Source: JALORV01 sp963766365
Lineage (GTDB): Bacteria; Pseudomonadota; Gammaproteobacteria; Burkholderiales; Burkholderiaceae_F
Length of the DNA stretch: 64,000 bases
Assembly (NCBI GenBank): GCA_963766365.1
Contig: CAVXZK010000013.1
Location: forward strand, 248,001 to 312,000
Reading direction: 5' to 3'
In this document: piece by piece, positions 16,906 to 24,789 of the stretch
Layout: each line of letters opens with the position of its first letter
Numbering within the stretch: the first letter of the stretch is position 1
Position numbers and translations under genes: made by a program
Notes under the pieces: generated by a model
The model's input: the letters and a program-made list of their open reading frames with translations, nothing else
Told to the model about the DNA's origin: nothing
Database searches by the model: none

Positions 16906-17999
16906 GCTCCTTGCACAAGGACGCCGCGGGCGATAAGCACACGAGCTCTGCTGCTGCAGCCCTGCGGATCCTCGCCACGCTGGTCATCGCGACGCTGGGC
17001 GCGCTGGCCTGCGCGGCGCTGAGCACGCCGCTGCCCTGGCTGATCGGGCCGCTGGTCGCCGTCGCGCTGGTCAGCATGGCCCACGGCGGACTTGTGGCGC
17101 CGCCGGGCGCCCGTCAGGTGGGTCAGTGGGCGATCGGAGTCGCGCTGGGGCTGTACTTCTCGCCGGCTGTCGTGCGCGAAGTCGTGCGCCTCGCACCCTG
17201 GCTGATTGCCGCGGTGCTGTTCGCAATGGTCCTTGGCGCCTTCGGGGCCTGGCTGCTGCTGCGGTCGACCGACTCCGATTCGCCGACGGCATTCTTCGCG
17301 ATGGCCATCGGCGGCGCCAGCGAGATGGCGATGCAGGCACAGCGCCACGCCGGTAAGGTCGATCGCGTCGCCGCGGCGCACAGCCTGCGCATCATGCTGG
17401 TGGTGCTGATCGTCCCGTTGAGCTTCGATGCTCTTGGGGTCCACGGGGCCGATCCGTATACGCCACTGGCTCTGGCGTTTGACCCGCTCGGTTTCGTGGT
17501 CCTGACTGCGGTCACGTTCGGCGCGGCCGCCGCGATGCAGCGCCTGGGATCGCCCAACAGCTGGATGATCGGACCGCTGCTCGCCGCGGCCACGATCACG
17601 GCGACCGGCCACACTTTCTCGTCACTGCCGACCGCGGTCATTAATGGCGGGCAACTCCTGATAGGCATCACGCTCGGCACGCATTTCACGCGTGAGTTCT
17701 TCCGTGCCGCGCCTCGCTTCCTGACCACGGTGGCCTGGATTACCGGCGTGTACCTGCTGTGCGGTCTTGGATTCGGCCTGTTGCTGGCGTGGGGCGCGGA
17801 GCTGCCGTGGCCCACCGCCGTGATTGCGACGACACCGGGAGGCATTGGCGAAATGGCGCTCACGGCCAAGGCACTGCAGTTAGGAGTCCCTATCGTCACG
17901 GCGTTTCACGCCATTCGCATGGCGGCGGTGGTCCTCACCGCGGGCGCCGCCTTCGCGCTCTGGCGTCGTGTCATTACCGGAGCACGCGATGGCAATTGA
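16902..17999 (+). CDS. AbrB-family integral membrane protein (COG3180)
   Basis: About 365 aa with two repeats of the AbrB membrane-protein unit: LSTPLPWLIGPLVAVAL...ARQVGQWAIGVALGLYF early and LGSPNSWMIGPLLAAATI...NGGQLLIGITLGTHF later, plus ATTPGGIGEMALTAKALQLGVP near the end. About ten TM helices. The family is often mislabelled as ammonia monooxygenase or regulator; its transport role is unproven. GTG 16902 overlaps the tctA stop (GTGA); a GTG at 16881 is also possible. Coupling to tctA suggests a role in the same carboxylate uptake system. Confidence 0.82.
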   Translation: MSSLHKDAAGDKHTSSAAAALRILATLVIATLGALACAALSTPLPWLIGPLVAVALVSMAHGGLVAPPGARQVGQWAIGVALGLYFSPAVVREVVRLAPWLIAAVLFAMVLGAFGAWLLLRSTDSDSPTAFFAMAIGGASEMAMQAQRHAGKVDRVAAAHSLRIMLVVLIVPLSFDALGVHGADPYTPLALAFDPLGFVVLTAVTFGAAAAMQRLGSPNSWMIGPLLAAATITATGHTFSSLPTAVINGGQLLIGITLGTHFTREFFRAAPRFLTTVAWITGVYLLCGLGFGLLLAWGAELPWPTAVIATTPGGIGEMALTAKALQLGVPIVTAFHAIRMAAVVLTAGAAFALWRRVITGARDGN

Positions 18000-18540
18000 G
18001 CTGCGCCCGCTGACGCAGTCGACGGCGCCGTCGGCTGCAGATTTCCTTGACGCCGCAAGCGAGTCGGCCGTGGCGTTGGCGCGCTGGATGCCGTGGTACC
18101 ACGCGGGCTACGGCTTGCCTGACGTCGAGCGCTGGTTCGATCAGGCTGACCGGATGTGGCGCGACCGCTCCGCGTTTCCGATGCTCATCGTCGATGCGGA
18201 TTCCGCGCGAGTGCTGGGCGGCGTTGCGCTGCACGACCTCCTCCTCTACGGGAAGCGCGAGGCGGAGGTCGGTTACTGGGTGCGCCGGACGGCCTGCGGA
18301 CAGGGGGTCGCTGCCACCGCGATACGCGCAATGGCCGCGTTCGGTGTGAACGAACTCGGGCTGATCCGCGTGTCGATGCGTATCCGGCTCGAGAACCGAT
18401 CGAGCCGCCGTGCTGCCGAGCGGGCGGGTGCGCGCTTCGAAGGCGTCCTGCGCCATGGACTGTTTGCGAACGACGTGCGCTACGACGCCGCGGTGTATTC
18501 ACTGCTGCCTGTCGATCTCGCCCGACCTTGGGCCCCTTGA
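17989..18540 (+). CDS. GNAT-family N-acetyltransferase (RimJ/RimL-like)
   Basis: 183 aa from ATG 17989, which overlaps the upstream stop by 11 bases and has GGAG 7 bases before it. The RimJ/RimL-like acetyl-CoA region is visible: EVGYWVRRTACGQGVAATAIRAMAAFGVNELGLIRVSMRI, then ENRSSRRAAERAGARFEGVLRHG. Such proteins acetylate protein N-termini or small amines; the target here is unknown. Last gene of the 13928-18540 operon-like run. Confidence 0.85.
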   Translation: MAIELRPLTQSTAPSAADFLDAASESAVALARWMPWYHAGYGLPDVERWFDQADRMWRDRSAFPMLIVDADSARVLGGVALHDLLLYGKREAEVGYWVRRTACGQGVAATAIRAMAAFGVNELGLIRVSMRIRLENRSSRRAAERAGARFEGVLRHGLFANDVRYDAAVYSLLPVDLARPWAP

Positions 18541-18797
18541 GGCGAGGACCGAGCCCGGCATCTGCCTCACGGTGATCGCGGGTTTTGGCGTCTGGATTTT
18601 TCAGAATCGCCGGTGTAGCGTGAAAATGCAGTCGATTCTCAGCTGTGGATTCGGAATGTGGATTCGAAGCGTGAATTCAAAGCTCAGCGCTAGCGGCTTC
18701 CAGGCCATCCCTGTCGCATAACACCCCTCCCGGCTATCCCAACAGCACCATCGCTTGCGCGTCGCGGGCGCATCCCGTGTTCAACGGAGTGACTTCA

Positions 18798-19007
18798 ATG
18801 CCGACCGGCACTGTGAAATGGTTCAACGAAACAAAGGGTTTTGGCTTCATCAAACCCGATGATGGCGGGGCCGATCTCTTCGCCCATTACAGCGGTATCA
18901 AGTCAAAGGGCTTCCGCACGCTGAAGGAGAACCAGAAGGTCGAGTACCAGGTTCAGCAGGGACAAAAAGGCCCGCAGGCGGTCGAGATCAACGTCCTCGG
19001 CGGCTGA
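18798..19007 (+). CDS. Cold-shock domain protein
   Basis: 69-aa single-stranded nucleic-acid binding protein of the CspA family. RNP1 is KGFGFI and RNP2 is LFAHYS (usually VFVHFS), followed by LKENQKVEYQVQQGQKGPQAVEINV. The ATG at 18798 has GGAG nearby and gives the standard MPTGTVKWFN start. The preceding 257 bases have no gene but hold a tandem TGTGGATTCG repeat (18644-18666) and a TAGCGTGAA motif (about 18616); a long leader is normal for csp genes. An intrinsic terminator follows. Confidence 0.95.
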   Translation: MPTGTVKWFNETKGFGFIKPDDGGADLFAHYSGIKSKGFRTLKENQKVEYQVQQGQKGPQAVEINVLGG

Positions 19008-19030
19008 GGGCCGTTCGATTTCCTTTTGCG

Positions 19031-19056
19031 GGCCCGCGGAGCGGGCCTCCTTTTTT
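19031..19056 (+). terminator. Intrinsic terminator after the cold-shock gene
   Basis: Stem GGCCCGC/GCGGGCC with loop GGA is followed by TCC and six T residues. It lies 24 bases after the cold-shock stop codon. Confidence 0.85.
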
Positions 19057-19299
19057 GGGCTATCAGTCTCGTGGCGGCCGGCGCACCACGATGCGGACTG
19101 TGCGACGCAGCGAAACCGCACCCGGGCCGGCGTGGGTCGTACCCGCCCGCTGCAGTTAAAATCAAAAACTTTCCCGTTGCCGGCATCCCAAGCGGCCATC
19201 CGCCGATACGCCGGTCACTCGCGGTCACGATCCGCGACGTGGTCAGAACAACGAACGGCGCGCCCAGTGGCGACGCGCGGCGAAACAGGAGGCGCATTC

Positions 19300-21144
19300 A
19301 TGAGCGCAGTACTTGCGGGCCAGGCGGTCAATACCCCTGCCTATGTACGAAACCGGAAGTTGATTGCATGGGTGGCCGAGATCGCCCAGCTGACGAAACC
19401 TGACCGCGTGGTCTGGTGCGATGGTTCCCAGGAAGAGGCGGATCGGCTGTTCGCCGAAATGGTCGCGGGGGGGACGCTGAAGAAGCTGAATCCGGCGAAG
19501 CGGCCGAACAGCTACCTGGCCCTCTCGGACCCCGGCGACGTCGCGCGCGTCGAGGACCGCACTTTCATCTGCAGCGAATCGAAGGACGACGCCGGGCCGA
19601 CCAACAACTGGATGGCGCCAGGGGAGATGCGTGCGACGCTGAGCGGCCTGTTCGATGGTTGCATGCGCGGTCGCGCGCTGTACGTGATTCCGTTTTCGAT
19701 GGGTCCGCTCGGTTCGCACATCAGCCAGATCGGTGTGGAGCTCACCGACAGCCCGTATGTCGTGGTGAACATGCGCATCATGACGCGCATGGGGCGGGCA
19801 GTCGTGGAACTGCTCGGCACCGATGGCGCTTTTGTCCCCTGCGTGCACTCGGTGGGCAAGCCGCTGGCGCCAGGCGAAAAGGACGTCGCGTGGCCGTGCA
19901 GCGGTACCAAGTACATCGTGCATTTCCCGGAAACGCGCGAGATCTGGTCGTACGGCTCGGGCTACGGCGGCAACGCGCTGCTCGGCAAGAAGTGCCTGGC
20001 ACTGCGCATTGCCTCGACGATGGGGCGCGATGAGGGCTGGCTCGCCGAACACATGCTGATCGTCGCGGTCACGTCGCCAGAGGGCAAGAAATATCACATC
20101 GCTGCGGCGTTCCCGTCGGCCTGTGGAAAGACCAATTTTGCGATGCTGATTCCGCCGCCGGCGTTCGCCGGCTGGAAAGTCACCACGGTGGGCGAGGACA
20201 TCGCCTGGATCAAGCCGGGCAAGGACGGCCGCCTGTACGCGATCAATCCGGAATCGGGTTGCTTCGGCGTGGCGCCGGGCACGTCGGAAAAGACCAACCA
20301 CAACGCGATGGCGATGCTGCACGAGAACGTCATATTCACCAACGTCGCGCTGACCGACGATGGCGACGTCTGGTGGGAGGGCATGGGTCCGGCGCCGGCG
20401 CACTTGATCGACTGGCAAGGCAAGGACTGGACGCCCGAGGACGGCAAGGCCGGACGCAAGGCGGCGCACCCGAATGCGCGCTTTACGGTCGCCGCGCAGC
20501 AGTGCCCGTCGATCGACAAGGATTGGGAGGACCCCAACGGCGTGGCAATCGACGCTTTCCTGTTCGGCGGGCGACGCTCGACCACGGTGCCGCTGGTGAC
20601 CGAGGCGCGGACCTGGGTCGAAGGCGTGTACATGGCGGCGACCATGGGCTCAGAGACCACGGCCGCACAGCAGGGCGCCCAAGGCGTTCTTCGCCGCGAC
20701 CCCTTCGCGATGTTGCCCTTCTGCGGCTACAACATGGGCGATCACTTTGGCCACTGGATCACGCTCGGTCACGCACTGCAGGACGCCGGTGCGACGCTGC
20801 CGAAGATCTTCACGGTCAACTGGTTCCGTACCGATGCCGAGGGCAAGTTCGTATGGCCCGGCTTTGGCGAGAACATGCGCGTGCTGCAGTGGATCGTCGA
20901 CCGCGTCGAGGGGCGCGCGGGGGGCGCCGAACACGTGTTCGGCGTTACTCCGAGGTACGACGACCTCAAGTGGAACGGCCTGGAGTTCACGCGCGATCGC
21001 TACGAGCAGATCACGGCGGTCGACGCTGGCGATTTGCGCAAGGAACTGGCGTCGCATGCGGAGCTGTTCAGCAAGCTGCATCCGCACTTGCCGGCTGAAC
21101 TCGAACAGACGCGCGCTTCCTTCGAGCGGCGACTCGCCTCCTAA
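19300..21144 (+). CDS. pckG: Phosphoenolpyruvate carboxykinase, GTP-dependent
   Basis: Converts oxaloacetate plus GTP to phosphoenolpyruvate and CO2, the first gluconeogenic step; this fits a cell importing carboxylates through the nearby TctABC. It is 614 aa, the normal length. It has FPSACGKTNFAML, the GTP-PEPCK P-loop with its catalytic Cys, the DDIAWIKPG-like region (EDIAWIKPG) and the metal/PEP region GYGGNALLGKKC. The ATG at 19300 has AGGAGG at optimal distance; an upstream start at 19132 is unlikely. A GC hairpin follows the stop. Confidence 0.96.
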   Translation: MSAVLAGQAVNTPAYVRNRKLIAWVAEIAQLTKPDRVVWCDGSQEEADRLFAEMVAGGTLKKLNPAKRPNSYLALSDPGDVARVEDRTFICSESKDDAGPTNNWMAPGEMRATLSGLFDGCMRGRALYVIPFSMGPLGSHISQIGVELTDSPYVVVNMRIMTRMGRAVVELLGTDGAFVPCVHSVGKPLAPGEKDVAWPCSGTKYIVHFPETREIWSYGSGYGGNALLGKKCLALRIASTMGRDEGWLAEHMLIVAVTSPEGKKYHIAAAFPSACGKTNFAMLIPPPAFAGWKVTTVGEDIAWIKPGKDGRLYAINPESGCFGVAPGTSEKTNHNAMAMLHENVIFTNVALTDDGDVWWEGMGPAPAHLIDWQGKDWTPEDGKAGRKAAHPNARFTVAAQQCPSIDKDWEDPNGVAIDAFLFGGRRSTTVPLVTEARTWVEGVYMAATMGSETTAAQQGAQGVLRRDPFAMLPFCGYNMGDHFGHWITLGHALQDAGATLPKIFTVNWFRTDAEGKFVWPGFGENMRVLQWIVDRVEGRAGGAEHVFGVTPRYDDLKWNGLEFTRDRYEQITAVDAGDLRKELASHAELFSKLHPHLPAELEQTRASFERRLAS

Positions 21145-21171
21145 GAGAGAAGGGCGCGCAGTGCCCGATGA

Positions 21172-21191
21172 CGGGCCGCTGCGGCGGCCCG
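21172..21191 (+). terminator. GC-rich hairpin after pckG
   Basis: Perfect 8-bp stem CGGGCCGC/GCGGCCCG with loop TGCG, 27 bases after the pckG stop. The downstream sequence GATTGCTTATC is not a U-tract, so this is either a weak terminator or an mRNA 3'-end stabiliser. Confidence 0.45.
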
Positions 21192-21285
21192 ATTGCTTAT
21201 CGTCTCCCGCAATTGCATCGCCCGGGGCGAGCCGACATACTGCCTGTCCGCCCACTCTCCGACCGCGACGTTAAAGGAGCCTGGC

Positions 21286-22425
21286 ATGGGCCTGATCTAC
21301 TACATCACGCAGGTTCAGTTCGACTTCGGCGCACTGCGGCTCGCGCGCGCGGAGTGCGAGCGCAGCAACATCTCCCGGCCGCTGATCTGCACCGACCGCG
21401 GCGTTGTCGCCGCCGGCCTGCTCGATCGTCTCCGCGATGCGCTGGGAGACCTGCCGGTTGCGGTGTACGACGGCACGCCATCAAACCCGACCGAGACTGC
21501 CGTGATGGACGCCGTGCAGGCTTACCGTGAACACGAAGCGGATGGCCTGATCGCCCTGGGTGGCGGCAGTGCGATCGATCTGGCGAAGGGCGTGGCCATC
21601 ATGGCGACGCACGCGGGTTTGCTCGCTGACTATGCGACCATTCTCGGCGGCAGCCCGAGAATCACCGCGAACGTCGCGCCCTTGATAGCGATTCCGACGA
21701 CGGCCGGCACGGGCAGCGAAGTGGCGCGCGGCGCGATCATCATCCTCGATGATGGCCGCAAGCTCGGCTTCCATTCCTGGCACTTGGTGCCAAAGACTGC
21801 GATTTGCGATCCCGAGCTGACCTACGGCCTGCCGCCCCGGCTGACGGCGGCGACAGGGATGGACGCGATTGCGCACTGCGTCGAAACCTTCCTGTCTAAG
21901 GCCGTGAACCCGCCGGCAGATGCGATCGCGTTCGATGGCCTGGCTCGCGGTCTCAAGCACATCGAGAAGGCGACGCGCGAGCCGCGCGACCCGGCGGCGC
22001 GCTGGAACATGATGAGTGCGTCGATGCAGGGCGCGATGGCGTTCCAGAAAGGTCTGGGTGCTGTGCACTCGCTGTCGCACGCGCTCGGCGCGCTCAAGCT
22101 CGGAGCCGAAAGACTCGGTCCCCACCATGGCACCCTCAATGCGGTGCTGCTGCCCGAAGTCGTGAAGTTCAATGAAAAGACGGTGCCCGAGCGTGTGCAT
22201 GCGATTGCGAGCGTGTTCGGTGTCGACAGCGGCGATGAACTGGCGCTCGCCATCCGTTCCCTGAACCGTCGGCTCGAGCTGCCTTCCGGGCTGGGCGAGA
22301 TGGGTGTCACTCCCGATCTGTACGACGACATTGCGACGGCGGCGTTGAAGGACCACTGCCACGCTACTAATCCGCGCGTCGCCACACATGCAGATTACGT
22401 TGCTATGCTCGCCGCCTCCGCATGA
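21286..22425 (+). CDS. Iron-containing alcohol dehydrogenase
   Basis: Group III (Fe-ADH) NAD(P)-dependent dehydrogenase, 379 aa. Landmarks: nucleotide-binding GGGSAIDLAKG, TTAGTGSEVARG, and the metal-binding DAIAHCVETFLS and GAVHSLSHALGALK histidines. The ATG at 21286 has AAAGGAG upstream; the upstream in-frame ATG at 21193 lacks one. Substrates in this family range from ethanol and butanol to hydroxybutyrate and maleylacetate, so it cannot be fixed. Its stop overlaps the start of a broken ABC ATPase gene, so it once led into a transporter operon. Confidence 0.92.
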   Translation: MGLIYYITQVQFDFGALRLARAECERSNISRPLICTDRGVVAAGLLDRLRDALGDLPVAVYDGTPSNPTETAVMDAVQAYREHEADGLIALGGGSAIDLAKGVAIMATHAGLLADYATILGGSPRITANVAPLIAIPTTAGTGSEVARGAIIILDDGRKLGFHSWHLVPKTAICDPELTYGLPPRLTAATGMDAIAHCVETFLSKAVNPPADAIAFDGLARGLKHIEKATREPRDPAARWNMMSASMQGAMAFQKGLGAVHSLSHALGALKLGAERLGPHHGTLNAVLLPEVVKFNEKTVPERVHAIASVFGVDSGDELALAIRSLNRRLELPSGLGEMGVTPDLYDDIATAALKDHCHATNPRVATHADYVAMLAASA

Positions 22426-22501
22426 GTACCCCAGCCGAAGTCATTCTCGAAACGCGCGGCCTGACCAAGGAGTCAAGGGCTTTGTCGCGGTCGGTGTGAT
22501 G
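22422..22501 (+). pseudogene. 5' stub of a LivG-like ABC transporter ATPase gene
   Basis: An ATG overlapping the dehydrogenase stop (ATGA) opens a frame reading MSTPAEVILETRGLTKE. After inserting one base near 22472 it continues FKGFVAVG. This is the N-terminus typical of branched-chain amino-acid ABC ATPases. The single-base deletion and complete loss of the Walker regions show a dead, truncated gene. The rest of the gap to 22741 (about 240 bases) shows no recognisable coding content; a 14-base string near 22556 also occurs near 12498. Confidence 0.7.
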
Positions 22502-22741
22502 GCATCTCGGCGCGGCATCGTGGGTGAACTGGGCGCCTGGTGGGCGCATCGTCAGACGGCGCGAACCTCGGCGGCGGCCTGACGGGCGAGGTCGCCGCCC
22601 CAGTGGCGGGACCGCTACGTTGCTGAACGGGGTTAGTCCCTCTTATCGACCGAACACGGACGTGTGTTTTCCAGCACATCGTCGATACAATCGATCGACC
22701 TGTGACGACGTGTCCGTGACGCGGACCCCGCACGACCCCTC

Positions 22742-24661
22742 ATGGCGCTGAACGTTTCGATGGTCTACCAGCGCACCGATTCCGGTGTGCGCGAGGTCTA
22801 TGAGAAATCGCACCAGTTCACGCAGAGTGAACGGCTGATTCTCATTCTGCTCGACGGCCGCTTGAACCTCGCGGGCCTGAAGACCCGCCTTCCCAGCCTC
22901 AACGACGAGCGCATCGAACGCGCGCTGCGCAAGTTGCAGGATGCCGGGCTGGTCGAACCGATGGGCTCGGGCGACCCGTCACGCGGCAACGGGAACGCGG
23001 CACGTGGCCTGTCGCCCGATGCGGTCGCGCAGTTCCTCGAGCAGAGCGATCTCGACCCAGTGACAATCTTCGGCGACTCGGATGAAGCGGTCGCCAGTGA
23101 ACTGGTCCGGGCACGCGTGGAGCAGGCCGCGGCGCAGCTCGCCCGGGAAGTCGCAGCGGCACCGTCTCGTGCCAATCCGGCACAACGACGGGCCGCCTCG
23201 CAGTTCGAGGACTCCTTGGTAAGTGTGCGCTCACCTCCGCCGCCAGCGCCGCCGCCGGCGCCGGTGGACAAGACGACGCGTTCGCCGGATTGGGAGGCCG
23301 CTACCCACTTTGCGATCACGACGGTCAATGTCCCGGACCGCCTTGACCTGCAGGAGGAGCGCGACCGCGCCGAGACGGAGGAAATCGTCGACGAGCAACG
23401 CCGCCAGACCCTGCGTACCTGGATGAAGCGGTTGCTGGGTGTGGCTGCCGTCGGTGTACTGATCACGGTGCTGTTCACGACGCTGCAGCCGATGCAACGG
23501 GAAGTCAGTGCCCCCAGGGTGGCCGAGCGGCTGACCGAGGTGTTTCGCCAGCCGGTGGCAGTTGCGGACACCGAGTTCCGCTTTTCGCCTTCACCACGCA
23601 TGGTGATTCGCGGCATTTCGACGGGTGACATCAAGGTGGATGAGGCGTCGCTGCTCATCAACTGGAAGGATCTGTGGAACGCGCTGCGCGGGGGACAGTG
23701 GGTCTGGGGCGAAACCACGGTCGCGCCAATGACCGTCACGTTGGCGCAGGCGGGCAAGCTCGCCTCGGGGCTTCCGTCAGGGGCCAACGCGCTTTCGCCG
23801 AAGATCTCGACGATCCGATTCGAATCGATCCGCCTGTCGGATACGGAACTGCTCTCCGGCCGCTATGAAGCGACGATCCGGCGCGGTGGAGACGGGCGCT
23901 TTGGCCCGCTCGTCGTGCGCCAGCTCGACGCTGAAGGAACGATGCGCCTTGCGCTGCGCCCGGCCCAGACCAGCGATGGACGCCCGGTCATTGACTTCCG
24001 GCTGGACGCTGACCGCTGGGCGTTGCCGTTCGGGCCCAAGGTGACCTGGAACGAAATCCGCGCCAACGGCCGAATCGACGGCAAGCTGGTCGAAGTCTCC
24101 AGCTACTCGCTCGCCGGGTTTTACGGGGTCGTCACCGGGATGGTGTACGCCGCAAGCGACGTCGAGTGGGTCATCACCGGGCGCACCGGCGCGCAAAACC
24201 TCGATATCGAGGCGATTGTCGCGCACTTGCGCAGGGCGCCGGCCGGGCAGGATCCCGTGCTGTCGCCGATGCAGGGTACCGCCTCGCTGGACCTGACGAT
24301 CATCGGCCGAGGCCAGTCGCTCGATGAGGCGGTCAAGCAGGCGGTACTGGCGGGGCCGTTCCAGGTTCGCTGGGCTGCGCTGAACGGCATCAATCTCGGC
24401 CTGGCCGCGACCCAGGGTGCCACGGCAGCCGGAACCACGCGTTTCACCGAGTTCGACGGCCTGCTTGGCGCCTCATCGGCGGGCATCCGCTTCGAGGAAA
24501 CGGGCGGCCGCGCAGGCGCACTGGCGGCCCGCGGTGATTTCACGATCGCCCCCGACCATGCCGTCGCGGGTACCGTCCGCGTGGAGCTGGGCGGCTCGCG
24601 CATCCAGACGATGACGCTGCGTATCCGCGGCGACGCACTCGCGCCTCGCTTCGGTCCCTAG
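22742..24661 (+). CDS. Winged-helix/TM/AsmA-like envelope protein, unknown function
   Basis: 639 aa with three parts. Residues 20-75 look like a winged helix (SERLILILLDGRLNLAGLKT...IERALRKLQDAGLVEP). A Pro-rich linker (PPPPAPPPAP, about 160-170) leads to one TM helix (about 230-248). The large C-terminal region (about 255-639) has AsmA-like features: AERLTEVFRQPVAVAD, then SLDLTIIGRGQSLDEAVKQAVLAGPFQVRW and GINLG...GTTRFTEFDGLLGAS. It would place a DNA- or protein-binding domain in the cytoplasm and an AsmA-type domain in the periplasm. Not a family I can name. A parS pair follows the stop. Confidence 0.75.
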   Translation: MALNVSMVYQRTDSGVREVYEKSHQFTQSERLILILLDGRLNLAGLKTRLPSLNDERIERALRKLQDAGLVEPMGSGDPSRGNGNAARGLSPDAVAQFLEQSDLDPVTIFGDSDEAVASELVRARVEQAAAQLAREVAAAPSRANPAQRRAASQFEDSLVSVRSPPPPAPPPAPVDKTTRSPDWEAATHFAITTVNVPDRLDLQEERDRAETEEIVDEQRRQTLRTWMKRLLGVAAVGVLITVLFTTLQPMQREVSAPRVAERLTEVFRQPVAVADTEFRFSPSPRMVIRGISTGDIKVDEASLLINWKDLWNALRGGQWVWGETTVAPMTVTLAQAGKLASGLPSGANALSPKISTIRFESIRLSDTELLSGRYEATIRRGGDGRFGPLVVRQLDAEGTMRLALRPAQTSDGRPVIDFRLDADRWALPFGPKVTWNEIRANGRIDGKLVEVSSYSLAGFYGVVTGMVYAASDVEWVITGRTGAQNLDIEAIVAHLRRAPAGQDPVLSPMQGTASLDLTIIGRGQSLDEAVKQAVLAGPFQVRWAALNGINLGLAATQGATAAGTTRFTEFDGLLGASSAGIRFEETGGRAGALAARGDFTIAPDHAVAGTVRVELGGSRIQTMTLRIRGDALAPRFGP

Positions 24662-24675
24662 TTTCACGTGAAACG
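24660..24675. promoter_or_regulatory. parS site 1
   Basis: The 14-bp palindrome GTTTCACGTGAAAC matches the chromosomal parS consensus bound by ParB, whose gene lies 5.4 kb downstream. It overlaps the last base of the preceding stop codon and is 11 bases from a second site. Confidence 0.85.
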
Positions 24676-24680
24676 CTGCG

Positions 24681-24706
24681 GCAGTGGTTCCACGTGGAAC
24701 CACTGC
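24681..24706. promoter_or_regulatory. parS site 2 within a 26-bp perfect palindrome
   Basis: Core GGTTCCACGTGGAACC is a parS variant, and the palindrome extends to 26 bp (GCAGTGGTTCCAC and its complement). Its spacing from site 1 gives a two-site ParB loading cluster upstream of mnmG. A possible mnmG -10 (TATACT, 24755-24760) follows. Confidence 0.82.
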
Positions 24707-24789
24707 CCAGCGATCCGCCCTCCGCAAAAGAACGCCGTCGGGCAGGGCGCCCTCTATACTTTCGCGCTTGTTTTTGCGGTGCGCGAACC

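Noticed and set aside
17680..17700. Additional parS-like TTTCACGCGTGAG
   Set aside because: It is inside the AbrB-family coding sequence and has a GC in the centre; not a parS consensus.
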